DNA from: an uncultured Alphaproteobacteria bacterium
GTDB lineage: Bacteria > Pseudomonadota > Alphaproteobacteria > HIMB59 > GCA-002718135
Direction: 5' to 3'
Assembly: GCA_902584805.1 (NCBI GenBank)
Contig: CACIBE010000006.1
Location: 48,480 to 112,479 of the forward strand
DNA: 64,000 bases
Part shown: positions 1-8,498 of the stretch, piece by piece
Numbering within the stretch: the first letter of the stretch is position 1
Layout: each line of letters begins with the position of its first letter
Program-made: the position numbers and the translations under genes
Notes under the pieces: generated by a model
Database searches by the model: none
The model's input: only the letters and a program-made list of their open reading frames with translations
What the model was told of the DNA's origin: nothing

Positions 1-126
1 GAAGTTGTAAAAAGTAGACTTCAAGAATTTGGAACTGCAGGAAATGCTTCATCTATAAACTCAATTTCTTTAGGTGAAATGTCAAAAAAATATAAATCTG
101 GTGAGTTTAAAGCTATTATCAATTAG
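1..126 (+). CDS. C-terminal end of an unrecognised protein (partial)
   Basis: An open frame enters from the left edge in frame 1 and ends with TAG at 124-126, giving the last 41 residues of a protein (ending GEFKAIIN). The stretch has no motif I can assign. It ends 45 bp before the next + strand gene, so it may be the preceding member of the same operon. Only the tail is visible and no function is proposed. Confidence 0.55.
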   Translation, partial: EVVKSRLQEFGTAGNASSINSISLGEMSKKYKSGEFKAIIN

Positions 127-171
127 CTTTTTATTATTGATAAAAATTATTTTTTAATCCAAAATATAAAT

Positions 172-999
172 ATGAAAAAAGTTTCACAGCTTGATGAATA
201 TTTATTTGATTTAAATGGATATTTAATAATTGAAAATGCTTTAAGTAAAAAAGAATTAAAAGATCTTAATAATATTCTAGATAAATTAAAAAGTTTAAAA
301 CATAAAGAATGGGCAGGCTATGTTCATGGACACAATTACGGTGGTAAGGAAGGTTTAAATCTTCAACAAATTTATGAAGCCGGAAAACCCTTTGAAAAAT
401 TAATTGATCATCCTTCATGGATAAATCATATGCTTCATTTTGTTGGAGGAAAAGATACATTTGATCAACATCATGGACCATTATTTATCGATGAAAATTT
501 TGCGAATATTAGAGGGCAAGGAGAAGCTATTGGAATTCATTCTGGTGCTCACGAAGGAACTCAAAGAGGTCATTATAGATTTGAAAATGGAAAATTTCAC
601 TGCGGACAAATTAATATTTTGCTAGCTCTCAATGATATAGGCCCTGGTGATGGTGGTACAGTCATTATTCCTTCATCACATAAATCAAATTTACGTCATC
701 CAGAGTTTGATAAACATGTTATGAAAAAGGGCAAAGTTACATCAGCTGATAATATGACAGCTTCAAAAGAAATTTATTTAAAAGCTGGAGATGGACTATT
801 ATTTGTAGATTCACTTTGTCATGGTTCTGCAAAAAGAACAAATAAAGGAGAAAGAAGAATTGTTGTTTACAGATATGGGCCTTCTTGGGGTTTTTTTAGA
901 CACCCTTATCGACCTTCAAAAAAACTACTTTCAAATCTCACTGAATTTCAAAAAAAAATAGTAATGCCTCACGAGCAAGTGCTTTCACCAAATAACTAA
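172..999 (+). CDS. Phytanoyl-CoA dioxygenase (PhyH) family protein
   Basis: A 275-residue protein resembling the PhyH branch of Fe(II)/2-oxoglutarate-dependent oxygenases. The recognisable core is FHCGQINILLAL near 142-153, the PGDGGTVIIPSSHKSN block near 158-173, and GDGLLFVDSLCHGSAKR near 207-222. His143 and His217 are the likely iron ligands, and the arginine-rich stretch at 228-235 is where 2-oxoglutarate is normally held. These are assigned from family knowledge and not tested. Many marine bacteria carry such enzymes beside ABC transporters for small organic substrates. The substrate cannot be read from sequence. The gene precedes the first sugar importer and could be co-transcribed or separate, since there is a 93-bp gap. 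Confidence 0.8.
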   Translation: MKKVSQLDEYLFDLNGYLIIENALSKKELKDLNNILDKLKSLKHKEWAGYVHGHNYGGKEGLNLQQIYEAGKPFEKLIDHPSWINHMLHFVGGKDTFDQHHGPLFIDENFANIRGQGEAIGIHSGAHEGTQRGHYRFENGKFHCGQINILLALNDIGPGDGGTVIIPSSHKSNLRHPEFDKHVMKKGKVTSADNMTASKEIYLKAGDGLLFVDSLCHGSAKRTNKGERRIVVYRYGPSWGFFRHPYRPSKKLLSNLTEFQKKIVMPHEQVLSPNN

Positions 1000-1078
1000 A
1001 AAAACAAGATTATTTACTAGTTAAATACATTTTTTTTATCTTGATTTTTCGATCAATTTAACTTTTAAATGATATATT

Positions 1079-1088
1079 AAAGGGAGGA
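1079..1088 (+). promoter_or_regulatory. Strong ribosome-binding site of the first binding-protein gene
   Basis: AAAGGGAGGA lies 4 bp before the ATG at 1093. It contains AGGGAGG, close to the full anti-Shine-Dalgarno complement. Most genes in this window have no comparable site, and the same ten bases occur before the second binding-protein gene. Confidence 0.75.
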
Positions 1089-1092
1089 ATAG

Positions 1093-2346
1093 ATGAAATT
1101 AATAAAATCCTTAATTTTGTCTCTTGCAGTTTTAGTTGGGTTTTCATCAACTTCAAATGCTAGAGATATTACACTTTCAATGTGGACGCACAACCAGCTC
1201 TATGTTGATTATTTCAATACTTATCTTGAAGAAGTGCAAGCTGCATTTCCAGATGATAATATTACTTTTGATTTTCAAGTTACGCCTGATATGGCTACAA
1301 ACAGTTTAACGGCGATTGCTTCAGGTTCTGAACATACTGATCTTTTAGGAATTGAGATAAGCGGTTTTGGTCTATTTATGGTTGATGATATTATTTCAGA
1401 CAACTTTGTACCACTAACAGATATGTACGGTGACATGTCTCAATGGAATCCAGGAAAAGTAGCTGCTTGGACTCACACTAATGGTGAGATATATGGAATT
1501 GAAAGTGAAGGCTGTTATATGGTCTATTACTACAACCCAAGCATTCTTGAAAGTTATGGTAAATCAGTACCAAAAACTTGGGATGAGTTTATGGAAACTG
1601 GAAAAATTTTAGCAAAAGATGGAATTTCAATGATGCTATCTGAGTTAAGATTTATTGGAATGTACCAACAAGCTGGTGGTAAATTCTTCAATGAAGATGG
1701 TGAATTTGAAATGGATGAAGATCTTTTCATGGAGGTTTTAAAATTCCAAGAAGAAGCTTTTGCATCCGGAGTAATTAATTATACTACTGACTATTGGGGT
1801 CAAACACCTGGTGTTCTTTACAATTCAAAGCAAACTGTAGGAACTATGGCGCCTGACTGGTATAACAACTGTTGTTTACAACCTACAGTTAAGGATACAC
1901 AGTCTGGTGAGTGGAGAGTTGCTCCTCTTCCTACTTGGGGAGATGAAGGATATAAAACTTTTCACTGGGGTGGAACTGGTTTTGCCATTCATAAATCTTC
2001 AGAAGCTGTAGATGTTGCTAAAAAGTTACTTGAACTCGCTTACTTCTCATATGAAGGTCAAATTGCAAAATATGATTTCTTCGGAGGAATGCCTACTTTA
2101 TTGGCTGCTCTTGAAGATCCAAGAATTGCAGATAAAAAATTTGATTTTTATGGAGGTCAAAAATTTGCAGAGCCATTTATTTCTGTAGCAGGGTCAAGTG
2201 CTGATGACTATCAGCATGTTGGTCGAGCTATTATTGATAGTGTTTCTCGTGATTTGACAACATTATTAGCAAATGGTGAAATAACTGCTGAGGAAGCTCA
2301 TGAAAGGTTCATTTCACAAGTTCAGGATGAACTTGACTTTTTATAG
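1093..2346 (+). CDS. ABC sugar importer, extracellular solute-binding protein (family 1)
   Basis: A 417-residue periplasmic binding protein. The N-terminus is a clear Sec signal peptide (K4, a hydrophobic run to about residue 18, and a probable cut after STSNA near 23), and the mature part begins with the ITLSMWTHN beta-strand typical of MalE/UgpB-type proteins. Tryptophan and tyrosine residues are common, as in sugar binders. It is the first gene of an importer whose permease follows at 2409. A strong Shine-Dalgarno sequence and a hairpin after the stop suggest it is made in excess over the permease. The ligand is unknown; a saccharide or sugar alcohol is likely from the neighbouring sugar-metabolism genes. 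Confidence 0.88.
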   Translation: MKLIKSLILSLAVLVGFSSTSNARDITLSMWTHNQLYVDYFNTYLEEVQAAFPDDNITFDFQVTPDMATNSLTAIASGSEHTDLLGIEISGFGLFMVDDIISDNFVPLTDMYGDMSQWNPGKVAAWTHTNGEIYGIESEGCYMVYYYNPSILESYGKSVPKTWDEFMETGKILAKDGISMMLSELRFIGMYQQAGGKFFNEDGEFEMDEDLFMEVLKFQEEAFASGVINYTTDYWGQTPGVLYNSKQTVGTMAPDWYNNCCLQPTVKDTQSGEWRVAPLPTWGDEGYKTFHWGGTGFAIHKSSEAVDVAKKLLELAYFSYEGQIAKYDFFGGMPTLLAALEDPRIADKKFDFYGGQKFAEPFISVAGSSADDYQHVGRAIIDSVSRDLTTLLANGEITAEEAHERFISQVQDELDFL

Positions 2347-2360
2347 ACGATAATTTTTAA

Positions 2361-2385
2361 AGCAGGGTTTTTACCCTGCTTTTTT
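2361..2385 (+). terminator. Hairpin with T-run between binding-protein and permease genes
   Basis: AGCAGGGT (2361-2368), a TTTT loop, then ACCCTGCT (2373-2380) followed by five T. This is a perfect 8-bp stem with a short T-tract, 14 bp after the stop codon at 2346. It looks like a partial intrinsic terminator or mRNA 3'-end stabiliser of the kind known between malE and malF, which lowers permease relative to binding protein. Confidence 0.75.
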
Positions 2386-2408
2386 AAAAATAAAATCAAA
2401 ATAATAAT

Positions 2409-4235
2409 ATGTCAGTTGTGAGTAATAGTAGAAGATTAAGACCTGAAAAGGTTGCGCCGTATTTTTTTATATCGCCATTTTATATTATTTTTACAATTTT
2501 TTTTCTTTTACCTACCATAGCTTCTTTTATTTTAGCTTTTTACAAATGGAAAGGTGTAAAGGCTCCTAAACCTAGGGGATGGGGAAATTTTGAATATTTA
2601 TTTTTTAAAGACCAAAACTTTTGGGAAACTTTCCAAAATACAGTATTTTATTCTGCGGGCAGTGTATTTATTACTATTCCCCTTGCTCTTTTATTAGCTC
2701 TTGCTCTTAATAGTCATAGTTTAAAACTAAAACCTTTTTGGCGTTTAGTATTTTTCTCACCGATTGTTACTTCAGTTGTTGCGGCTGCATTAACTTTCAA
2801 GATGATATTAAATAGTGAATTTGGATTACTTAATTATGTAATTGGTTTTATTGGAATTGAACCAGTCAATTGGGTTGAATCTTCAGCAACCTCAAAGTGG
2901 TCTGTCATGATGTTAGTAATATGGAGATGGACTGGTTTAACCTGTATTTATTTTTTAGCTGGACTACAATTTATAGATAGAACTTTGTATGAAGCTGCAA
3001 AAATTGACGGTGCAACAGCATGGCATCAATTCTGGTATGTTACTCTTCCTCAATTAGCACCAGTTACTCTTTTTGTTTGTATAATTGTTTCTATTGGCTC
3101 TTTTCAAATATTTGAAGATGTATTTGTTATGTATAGTGGAAACGATGTTCCAACTCACGCTAAATCAATGGTTGTATACATGATGGAAAGAGGTTTCAAT
3201 CAACTCAAATTAGGTTTTGGTTCCTCTATTGGTGTATTTATGTTCATCTGTATTTTAGCTATATCATTATTTCAATTTAGATCATTTGCATCAAATTTAG
3301 ATCAGGATGCTAAAAAAAGTTTTATTGAGAGAATTTTATCTCCTATCATAGATTTTATTGCTAATATTTTTCCAATAGAATCTTCTACTTCTAGTAAAAA
3401 ATCTTTATCTCCAAAAATTGGTAAATATTCATTAAATTTTATAATTACAATTATTGGTTTGATAACACTTATTCCTTACGCTTTCATGCTTACCTCTTCA
3501 GTTAAATCAACAGCAGAAATAATGGCATGGCCACCTATAATGTGGTCTAAAAGTCCTAATTGGGTAAATGTAACAAAATTATTTACTGAGTTTCCAGCAA
3601 GTTTATGGATATTCAATTCCTTCTTTGTTGCTATTGCTGTTACAATTCTAACGATCTTTTTATGTACTTTAGCTGGGTATGCGTTTGCAAAATATAATTT
3701 TAAGGGAAAAAATAAACTTTTCATATTTATGGTAGCAACTGCAATGATACCTTTTCCTATTATAATGATCCCTCTTTATGTTTTAGTAGGTAGAATGGGA
3801 ATGAATGATACCTTATCGGGATTAATAGTTCCTTTTATAGCTCCTGCAATAGGAATTTTTATGATGAGACAGTTCATAACATCTGTTCCCGATGAATTAA
3901 TTCAAGCAGCAAGATCAGATGGCGCTGGTGAGTTTAGAATATTTTGGCAAATAGTTGTCCCACTTGTTTGGCCTGGTATTGCTACTCTAGCAATAATTAC
4001 ATTTGTTAATTCTTGGAATAGTTTCTTATGGCCTCTTATTATTTTAAGAGATGATCTTAATTACACCATTCCTCTTGGTATGACTGAAGTATTTGCGCTG
4101 AGTGTTGGTCAGGAGCCGCAGTATGGACAAGCTATGGCTTTTGCAACCTTAACAACAATTCCAATTATAGTCATTTTTTCTTTTGTTCAAAAATATTATA
4201 TTGCTGGCTTATCAGCAGGAGCAGTAAAAGGTTAG
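2409..4235 (+). CDS. Fused MalF-MalG-type ABC sugar permease (two permease domains in one chain)
   Basis: A 608-residue membrane protein, twice the usual length. Residues 1-290 form a MalF-like permease with an EAA loop at about 195-218 (YEAAKIDGATAWHQFWYVTLP). Residues 340-608 form a MalG-like permease with a second EAA loop at about 497-520 (IQAARSDGAGEFRIFWQIV) and the family ending SAGAVKG. A linker of about 45 residues joins them. The frame is continuous with no internal stop, so it is one gene and not two read together. The two halves would form the complete channel of a class I importer fed by the binding protein at 1093. No ATPase gene adjoins it; the ATPase at 9382 is the likely partner. 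Confidence 0.9.
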   Translation: MSVVSNSRRLRPEKVAPYFFISPFYIIFTIFFLLPTIASFILAFYKWKGVKAPKPRGWGNFEYLFFKDQNFWETFQNTVFYSAGSVFITIPLALLLALALNSHSLKLKPFWRLVFFSPIVTSVVAAALTFKMILNSEFGLLNYVIGFIGIEPVNWVESSATSKWSVMMLVIWRWTGLTCIYFLAGLQFIDRTLYEAAKIDGATAWHQFWYVTLPQLAPVTLFVCIIVSIGSFQIFEDVFVMYSGNDVPTHAKSMVVYMMERGFNQLKLGFGSSIGVFMFICILAISLFQFRSFASNLDQDAKKSFIERILSPIIDFIANIFPIESSTSSKKSLSPKIGKYSLNFIITIIGLITLIPYAFMLTSSVKSTAEIMAWPPIMWSKSPNWVNVTKLFTEFPASLWIFNSFFVAIAVTILTIFLCTLAGYAFAKYNFKGKNKLFIFMVATAMIPFPIIMIPLYVLVGRMGMNDTLSGLIVPFIAPAIGIFMMRQFITSVPDELIQAARSDGAGEFRIFWQIVVPLVWPGIATLAIITFVNSWNSFLWPLIILRDDLNYTIPLGMTEVFALSVGQEPQYGQAMAFATLTTIPIIVIFSFVQKYYIAGLSAGAVKG

Positions 4236-4236
4236 T

Positions 4237-5280
4237 ATGGAAAAAATTAAATGGGGAATTATAGGACCTGGAAGTATAGCAAATAATTTTGCAGATGGAC
4301 TTAAAGGTTCTTATTCTGGTCAACTAGTAAGTATAGCAAGTAAAAATGATGATCGCCGAAAAAGCTTTGGTGATAAATACGATATTCATCCTGATTTTAG
4401 ATTTGATAATTATGATGATATTATAAATTCAGAACATATTGATGCTATTTATATTTCGACACCACATACTCTACATGCTGAATGGACAATAAAAGCTGCA
4501 GGAAAAGGAAAGCATGTTCTTTGTGAAAAACCAGGAGCTGTAAATCTAAACCAAGGTAAAAAAATTATAGAGGCTGTAAAAGAAGCTGGAGTTTTTTATA
4601 TGGAAGGCTTTATGTATCGATGTCATCCTCAAATTCCAAAACTTTTAGAAGTAATAAAAAATAAAGCGATAGGGGATATCACATCAATTGAAGCTTCTTT
4701 TGGTTTTGATATGGGTAAAACAATACCAGATCACAGATTATTTAATAAAAATTTAGCAGGTGGAGGTATCCTTGATGTTGGGTTATATCCCATTTCTTTT
4801 TCTAGACTTATTGCAGGGGTCGCAACTGGCGAAAAATTTTTAGAACCTAAATTTATAGAAGCTGAAGCGAGAATAGGAGAAACAGGGGTAGATGAGGTTG
4901 CCCATGCAAATTTAGAATTTAAAAATGGTATAAAAGCTAAAGTCTCAACTGCAGTTATGGAAAGTATGAAAAACAATGCAGTTATCTTAGGATCGGATGG
5001 CAAAATTGAGTTGCCAGATCCATGGATGCCTGGAAGAGAAGGCGGCCCATACCATGCTAAAATAATTATTACAAAAGAAGGTAATGAAGAAATTATAGAT
5101 GTTAAAGGGCCAGAACATTTGTTTTTCTTCGAAGGAGAACTTGCAAGTCAGTGTATTGCAAAAGAAAAAACACAACCACCTCATCCAGCAATGACTTGGG
5201 AAGATACATTAGGTAATCTTCAAGCTCTTGATACATGGAGAGAGAAAGTAAATTATAAACTACCACAGGATGATATATGA
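4237..5280 (+). CDS. Gfo/Idh/MocA family oxidoreductase
   Basis: A 347-residue NAD(P)-dependent oxidoreductase. The N-terminal Rossmann motif is KWGIIGPGSIANNF (4-17), followed by AIYISTPHTLHAEW and the family signature HVLCEKPGAVN near 92-102, whose EKP lysine is the usual catalytic residue. The C-terminal alpha/beta domain carries GGGILDVGLYPISF, in which the DxG(L/C)Y segment packs against the sugar. It resembles the dihydrodiol-dehydrogenase-like branch. It begins one base after the permease stop and overlaps the next gene by 4 bp (ATGA), so it is translationally coupled. A role in oxidising the imported sugar or glycoside is inferred. Confidence 0.85.
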   Translation: MEKIKWGIIGPGSIANNFADGLKGSYSGQLVSIASKNDDRRKSFGDKYDIHPDFRFDNYDDIINSEHIDAIYISTPHTLHAEWTIKAAGKGKHVLCEKPGAVNLNQGKKIIEAVKEAGVFYMEGFMYRCHPQIPKLLEVIKNKAIGDITSIEASFGFDMGKTIPDHRLFNKNLAGGGILDVGLYPISFSRLIAGVATGEKFLEPKFIEAEARIGETGVDEVAHANLEFKNGIKAKVSTAVMESMKNNAVILGSDGKIELPDPWMPGREGGPYHAKIIITKEGNEEIIDVKGPEHLFFFEGELASQCIAKEKTQPPHPAMTWEDTLGNLQALDTWREKVNYKLPQDDI

Positions 5281-6230
5281 AATACGGTAGAATAGAAGGA
5301 ATAAATAAAGACATTTCTAAACTTGTTATGGGATGTGATAACCAAGACGATATCAATGAGGCTTCAAAGTTATGGGATCATTGGATTGAAGTTGGTGGCA
5401 ATATCTTTGATACTGCATTTATTTATGGGGGTGGTAATCATGAAAAAGTTTTTGGCGAATGGTTAAAAAATAATAATAGACAAGATGTTTTAATACTTGG
5501 CAAAGGTGCGCATTCACCTGAATGTAATCCTGAAGCAATTTCAAAGCAATTAACTATCTCTCTTGAACGAATGAAAACAGATTATGTTGATATTTATATC
5601 ATGCACCGAGATAATACTGATTATCCAATTGATGAATTCATGGATGTTTTGAATGAGGAAAAAGAAAAAGGTAGAATTAAAATATTTGGTGGTTCAAATT
5701 GGACAATACAAAGATTTAAAGAAGCAAATGAATGGGCAGAAAAAAATAATAAACAAGAAATGTCAATTTTAAATAATAATTTAGCACTTGCTAAAATGAT
5801 TAAGCCTCTTTGGAATGGTTGCTTATCATCTAATACTGAAGAGATATTGGCATACCTAAATTCTTCACAAAAATCTCATATGTCTTGGTCTAGTCAAGCA
5901 AGAGGTTATTTTTTACCTGATAATATAACGCAAGAGATTGAAGATAAAATTACTAAGGCGGAGACATACCGAGCACCAGGGGAGAACTCAAGCGGTCCTA
6001 TTAGTTGCTATGATAGTGAAGATAATAGAGAAAGAAAAAAAAGAGCTATGGAGTTAGCTGATAAAAAAGGCTGTTCTGCTCATAATATTGCAGCAAGCTG
6101 GACCATAAACCAGTCTTTTCCTTCTTTTGCATTAATTGGCCCTAGATCTGTAAAAGAGTTAGATACAACCCTCCCTTGTCTTGATATTGAACTGAGCCAA
6201 GAAGAAATTAATTGGTTGAACCTTCTCTAA
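5277..6230 (+). CDS. Aldo/keto reductase family protein
   Basis: A 317-residue (alpha/beta)8-barrel oxidoreductase. The catalytic tetrad of the family is visible: Asp and Tyr in FDTAFIYGGG, Lys in LILGKGAH, and His in IYIMHRDN. GGSNWTIQRF and the late ALIGPRSVKEL segment contribute to the NADP(H) site. The start codon overlaps the stop of the preceding oxidoreductase (ATGA at 5277-5280). It probably reduces or oxidises a sugar carbonyl in the same pathway. The exact substrate is not recognisable. Confidence 0.85.
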   Translation: MKYGRIEGINKDISKLVMGCDNQDDINEASKLWDHWIEVGGNIFDTAFIYGGGNHEKVFGEWLKNNNRQDVLILGKGAHSPECNPEAISKQLTISLERMKTDYVDIYIMHRDNTDYPIDEFMDVLNEEKEKGRIKIFGGSNWTIQRFKEANEWAEKNNKQEMSILNNNLALAKMIKPLWNGCLSSNTEEILAYLNSSQKSHMSWSSQARGYFLPDNITQEIEDKITKAETYRAPGENSSGPISCYDSEDNRERKKRAMELADKKGCSAHNIAASWTINQSFPSFALIGPRSVKELDTTLPCLDIELSQEEINWLNLL

Positions 6231-6305
6231 TATTACTATCAAATTGCGTTAATTTAACTGGTTGACTTTATTACAGAGATATTCATTGTTCTTTATTAAT
6301 TAATC

Positions 6306-6315
6306 AAAGGGAGGA
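6306..6315 (+). promoter_or_regulatory. Strong ribosome-binding site of the second binding-protein gene
   Basis: AAAGGGAGGA, identical to the site at 1079-1088, 3 bp before the ATG at 6319. The 88-bp gap upstream also holds TTGACT at 6262-6267, but no good -10 element at the expected distance. Confidence 0.75.
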
Positions 6316-6318
6316 AAA

Positions 6319-7563
6319 ATGAAAAAATTTTTTTCAATACTTTTAACTTTATTTTTACCTCTATCTTTTACTAATGTTTCTAAAGCTGCAGGGCATATGG
6401 AAGCTGAAGTTATTCACTGGTGGACATCTGGTGGAGAACAAGCTGCTATCTCTCAATTTGCAGAAGCTTGGCAAGAGATGGGTAATACTTGGATTGATAC
6501 TGCTATTACTGGTGGAGACAATGCAAGAGGAACAACTGTAAACAGAATTATTGGAGGAAATCCTCCAACTGCAGCACAGTTTAATATTTCAAAACAATTT
6601 GTAGACTTAGTTGAGCAGGGCTTACTTCAATCACTTGAAGAAGTTGCATCTGCAGAAGGTTGGAGAGATTTTATTTATCCACCTGAACTAATCGAAACGT
6701 GCGAATTTGAAGGTGAATTTTATTGTGTACCAGTAAACATTCACAGTTGGCAATGGATGTGGATTAACAACGATGTATATAAACAAGTTGGTCTTCCAGT
6801 TCCACAAACATTTGAAGAATTTTTAGCCGGTGCACCAAAAATACAAGAAGCAGGAATTATTCCTTTAGCTCTTGGTGGACAAACATGGCAAGAGTCTGGA
6901 ATGTTTGGAGTTGTATCATCTTCAATTCTAGGTTTTCCTCACATGCAAAAAATATTTAGAGATAAAGATGTTGATACTCTAAGAGATGGAAGATTTGCAG
7001 ATGTGTTAAATACTTATAGAGAACTTAATGCATTTACTGATGAGGGTTCTCCAGGAAGATTGTGGAATGATACTACTGCAATGGTCATCGAAGGTAAAGC
7101 TGCAATGCAAGTCATGGGTGACTGGGCAAGAGGTGAATTTGCTGTTGCTGGAAAAGAGGCAATGGTTGATTATTCTTGTATAATTCCAGGAAAAGAAAAA
7201 TATGTAGCCCTTGGTGGTGACGTGTTTGTTTTCCCTAAAAATGATGATCCAAAAGTAAAAGATGTTCAACTTGCAATGGCTAGTATGATGGTAAATCCAA
7301 CTGTACAAGCTAAGTTTAACAATGCTAAAGGATCTCTTCCAATGAGACTTGACGTTGATACTTCAGCTGCTGACGCTTGTATGCAAATGGGTTTAGATTT
7401 AATTCAAAATCCTGATGCAATCATGAGAGAAAGTGATGATTGGAACACTCCAGCATTTACTAACGCTTGGGATGATATTATTTCTGAATTTAGAAATGAT
7501 CCTAATTACACAGTTGCGCAAGTAATGGACGACCTTGAAGGCGTTTTAACAAGCGGTCTATAA
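6319..7563 (+). CDS. ABC importer solute-binding protein, glucose/mannose type
   Basis: A 414-residue secreted binding protein. A Sec signal peptide covers about residues 1-24 (MKKFFSILLTLFLPLSF, cut near SKAAG). The mature N-terminus EVIHWWTSGGEQAA is characteristic of the glucose/mannose-binding proteins of Gram-negative importers (GtsA/GltB type), and an internal NIHSWQWMWIN tract fits the aromatic sugar site. It heads a complete operon of binding protein, two permeases and an ATPase. Glucose, mannose or a glucoside is the likely ligand; the type is well supported, the precise sugar is inference. Confidence 0.87.
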   Translation: MKKFFSILLTLFLPLSFTNVSKAAGHMEAEVIHWWTSGGEQAAISQFAEAWQEMGNTWIDTAITGGDNARGTTVNRIIGGNPPTAAQFNISKQFVDLVEQGLLQSLEEVASAEGWRDFIYPPELIETCEFEGEFYCVPVNIHSWQWMWINNDVYKQVGLPVPQTFEEFLAGAPKIQEAGIIPLALGGQTWQESGMFGVVSSSILGFPHMQKIFRDKDVDTLRDGRFADVLNTYRELNAFTDEGSPGRLWNDTTAMVIEGKAAMQVMGDWARGEFAVAGKEAMVDYSCIIPGKEKYVALGGDVFVFPKNDDPKVKDVQLAMASMMVNPTVQAKFNNAKGSLPMRLDVDTSAADACMQMGLDLIQNPDAIMRESDDWNTPAFTNAWDDIISEFRNDPNYTVAQVMDDLEGVLTSGL

Positions 7564-7576
7564 TATAATATATAAA

Positions 7577-7600
7577 TTAGGGCAGGAAATCCTGCCCTAA
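7577..7600 (+). terminator. Perfect hairpin after the second binding-protein gene
   Basis: TTAGGGCAGG (7577-7586), an AAAT loop, then CCTGCCCTAA (7591-7600): a 10-bp perfect stem 13 bp after the stop at 7563 and 16 bp before the permease start. The following sequence (CTTTATTTTA) is only loosely T-rich, so it is more likely a stabilising or processing hairpin that lets some transcription through than a strong terminator. Confidence 0.7.
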
Positions 7601-7616
7601 CTTTATTTTAAATTAA

Positions 7617-8498
7617 ATGTCTAAATTTAGAAACATTGCTTCAATAATAGCATTACTTCCAATGATAATAATATCATTAACTGTTTTCATTGGATGTATA
7701 ATTTACTCATTTATTTATTCCCTTACTAATTCAAAATTAATACCTGTTACAAATTTTGTAGGTTTCGATCAATATGAAAGATTATTTAAACAAAGAAAAT
7801 GGGATGTTGCAGTTGAAAATATTTTTATCTACGGTTTTGTATTCACAATTGGATGTCTAATCATTGGTTTTTTACTTGCTGTTTTAATAGACCAAAAAAT
7901 TAGAGGAGAAAGTTTATTTAGAACTATTTTCCTTTATCCATATGCAATGTCTTTTGTTGTTACTGGTTTAGTTTGGAAATGGGTGTTGAATCCTACATTT
8001 GGATTGGAAAACTCAATGCACATGTGGGGATTCTCTTGGTTCCAGCTTGATTGGTTAGTAAATAGAGACCTTGCTATTTATGCTGTTTGTATTGCTGCTG
8101 TTTGGCAAGGTGCAGGTTTTGTAATGGTATTAATGTTAGCAGGGTTAAGAGGAATTGATGAAGACATTTGGAAGTCTCTTAGTATCGAAGGTGTTGCTAA
8201 ATGGAAATCATACTTATTTGTTATTCTTCCAATGTTACGACCAATGGTTGTAACTGCTATAGTCTTAATAGCAGCAGGAGTTGTAAAAGTTTACGATTTA
8301 ATTTTAGCTTTAACATCTGGTGGGCCAGGTTATGCAACAACCACACCCGCAATGTATGTAATGGAAAACTTTTTCCAACGGGCGAATTTGGGACAAGCTT
8401 TTGCTGCATCAATTATAATGTTCATTTCAGTTGTTTGTATTCTTGCTCCATGGGCATTTTATGAGTTTTATATAAGAAATAAATACGCGGCCAATTAA
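7617..8498 (+). CDS. ABC sugar permease, MalF-like (glucose/mannose importer)
   Basis: A 293-residue inner-membrane protein with about six hydrophobic segments. The N-terminal stretch with SLTNSKLIPVTNFVGFDQYE is typical of the first permease of glucose/mannose importers, and the cytoplasmic EAA-type loop is near WKSLSIEGVAKWKSYLFVI (about 184-203). It follows the binding-protein gene and its stop overlaps the next start by one base (TAATG), which indicates coupled translation with the partner permease. Confidence 0.87.
   Translation: MSKFRNIASIIALLPMIIISLTVFIGCIIYSFIYSLTNSKLIPVTNFVGFDQYERLFKQRKWDVAVENIFIYGFVFTIGCLIIGFLLAVLIDQKIRGESLFRTIFLYPYAMSFVVTGLVWKWVLNPTFGLENSMHMWGFSWFQLDWLVNRDLAIYAVCIAAVWQGAGFVMVLMLAGLRGIDEDIWKSLSIEGVAKWKSYLFVILPMLRPMVVTAIVLIAAGVVKVYDLILALTSGGPGYATTTPAMYVMENFFQRANLGQAFAASIIMFISVVCILAPWAFYEFYIRNKYAAN

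Noticed and set aside
1008..1057. Possible terminator or operator hairpins between the PhyH gene and the first binding protein
   Set aside because: CAAGAT/ATCTTG has a loop of about 26 nt and TTGAT/ATCAA is only 5 bp; both are expected by chance in AT-rich DNA.
6262..6290. TTGACT as the -35 of a promoter for the second importer
   Set aside because: No acceptable -10 hexamer at 16-18 bp; the support is too weak for a feature.
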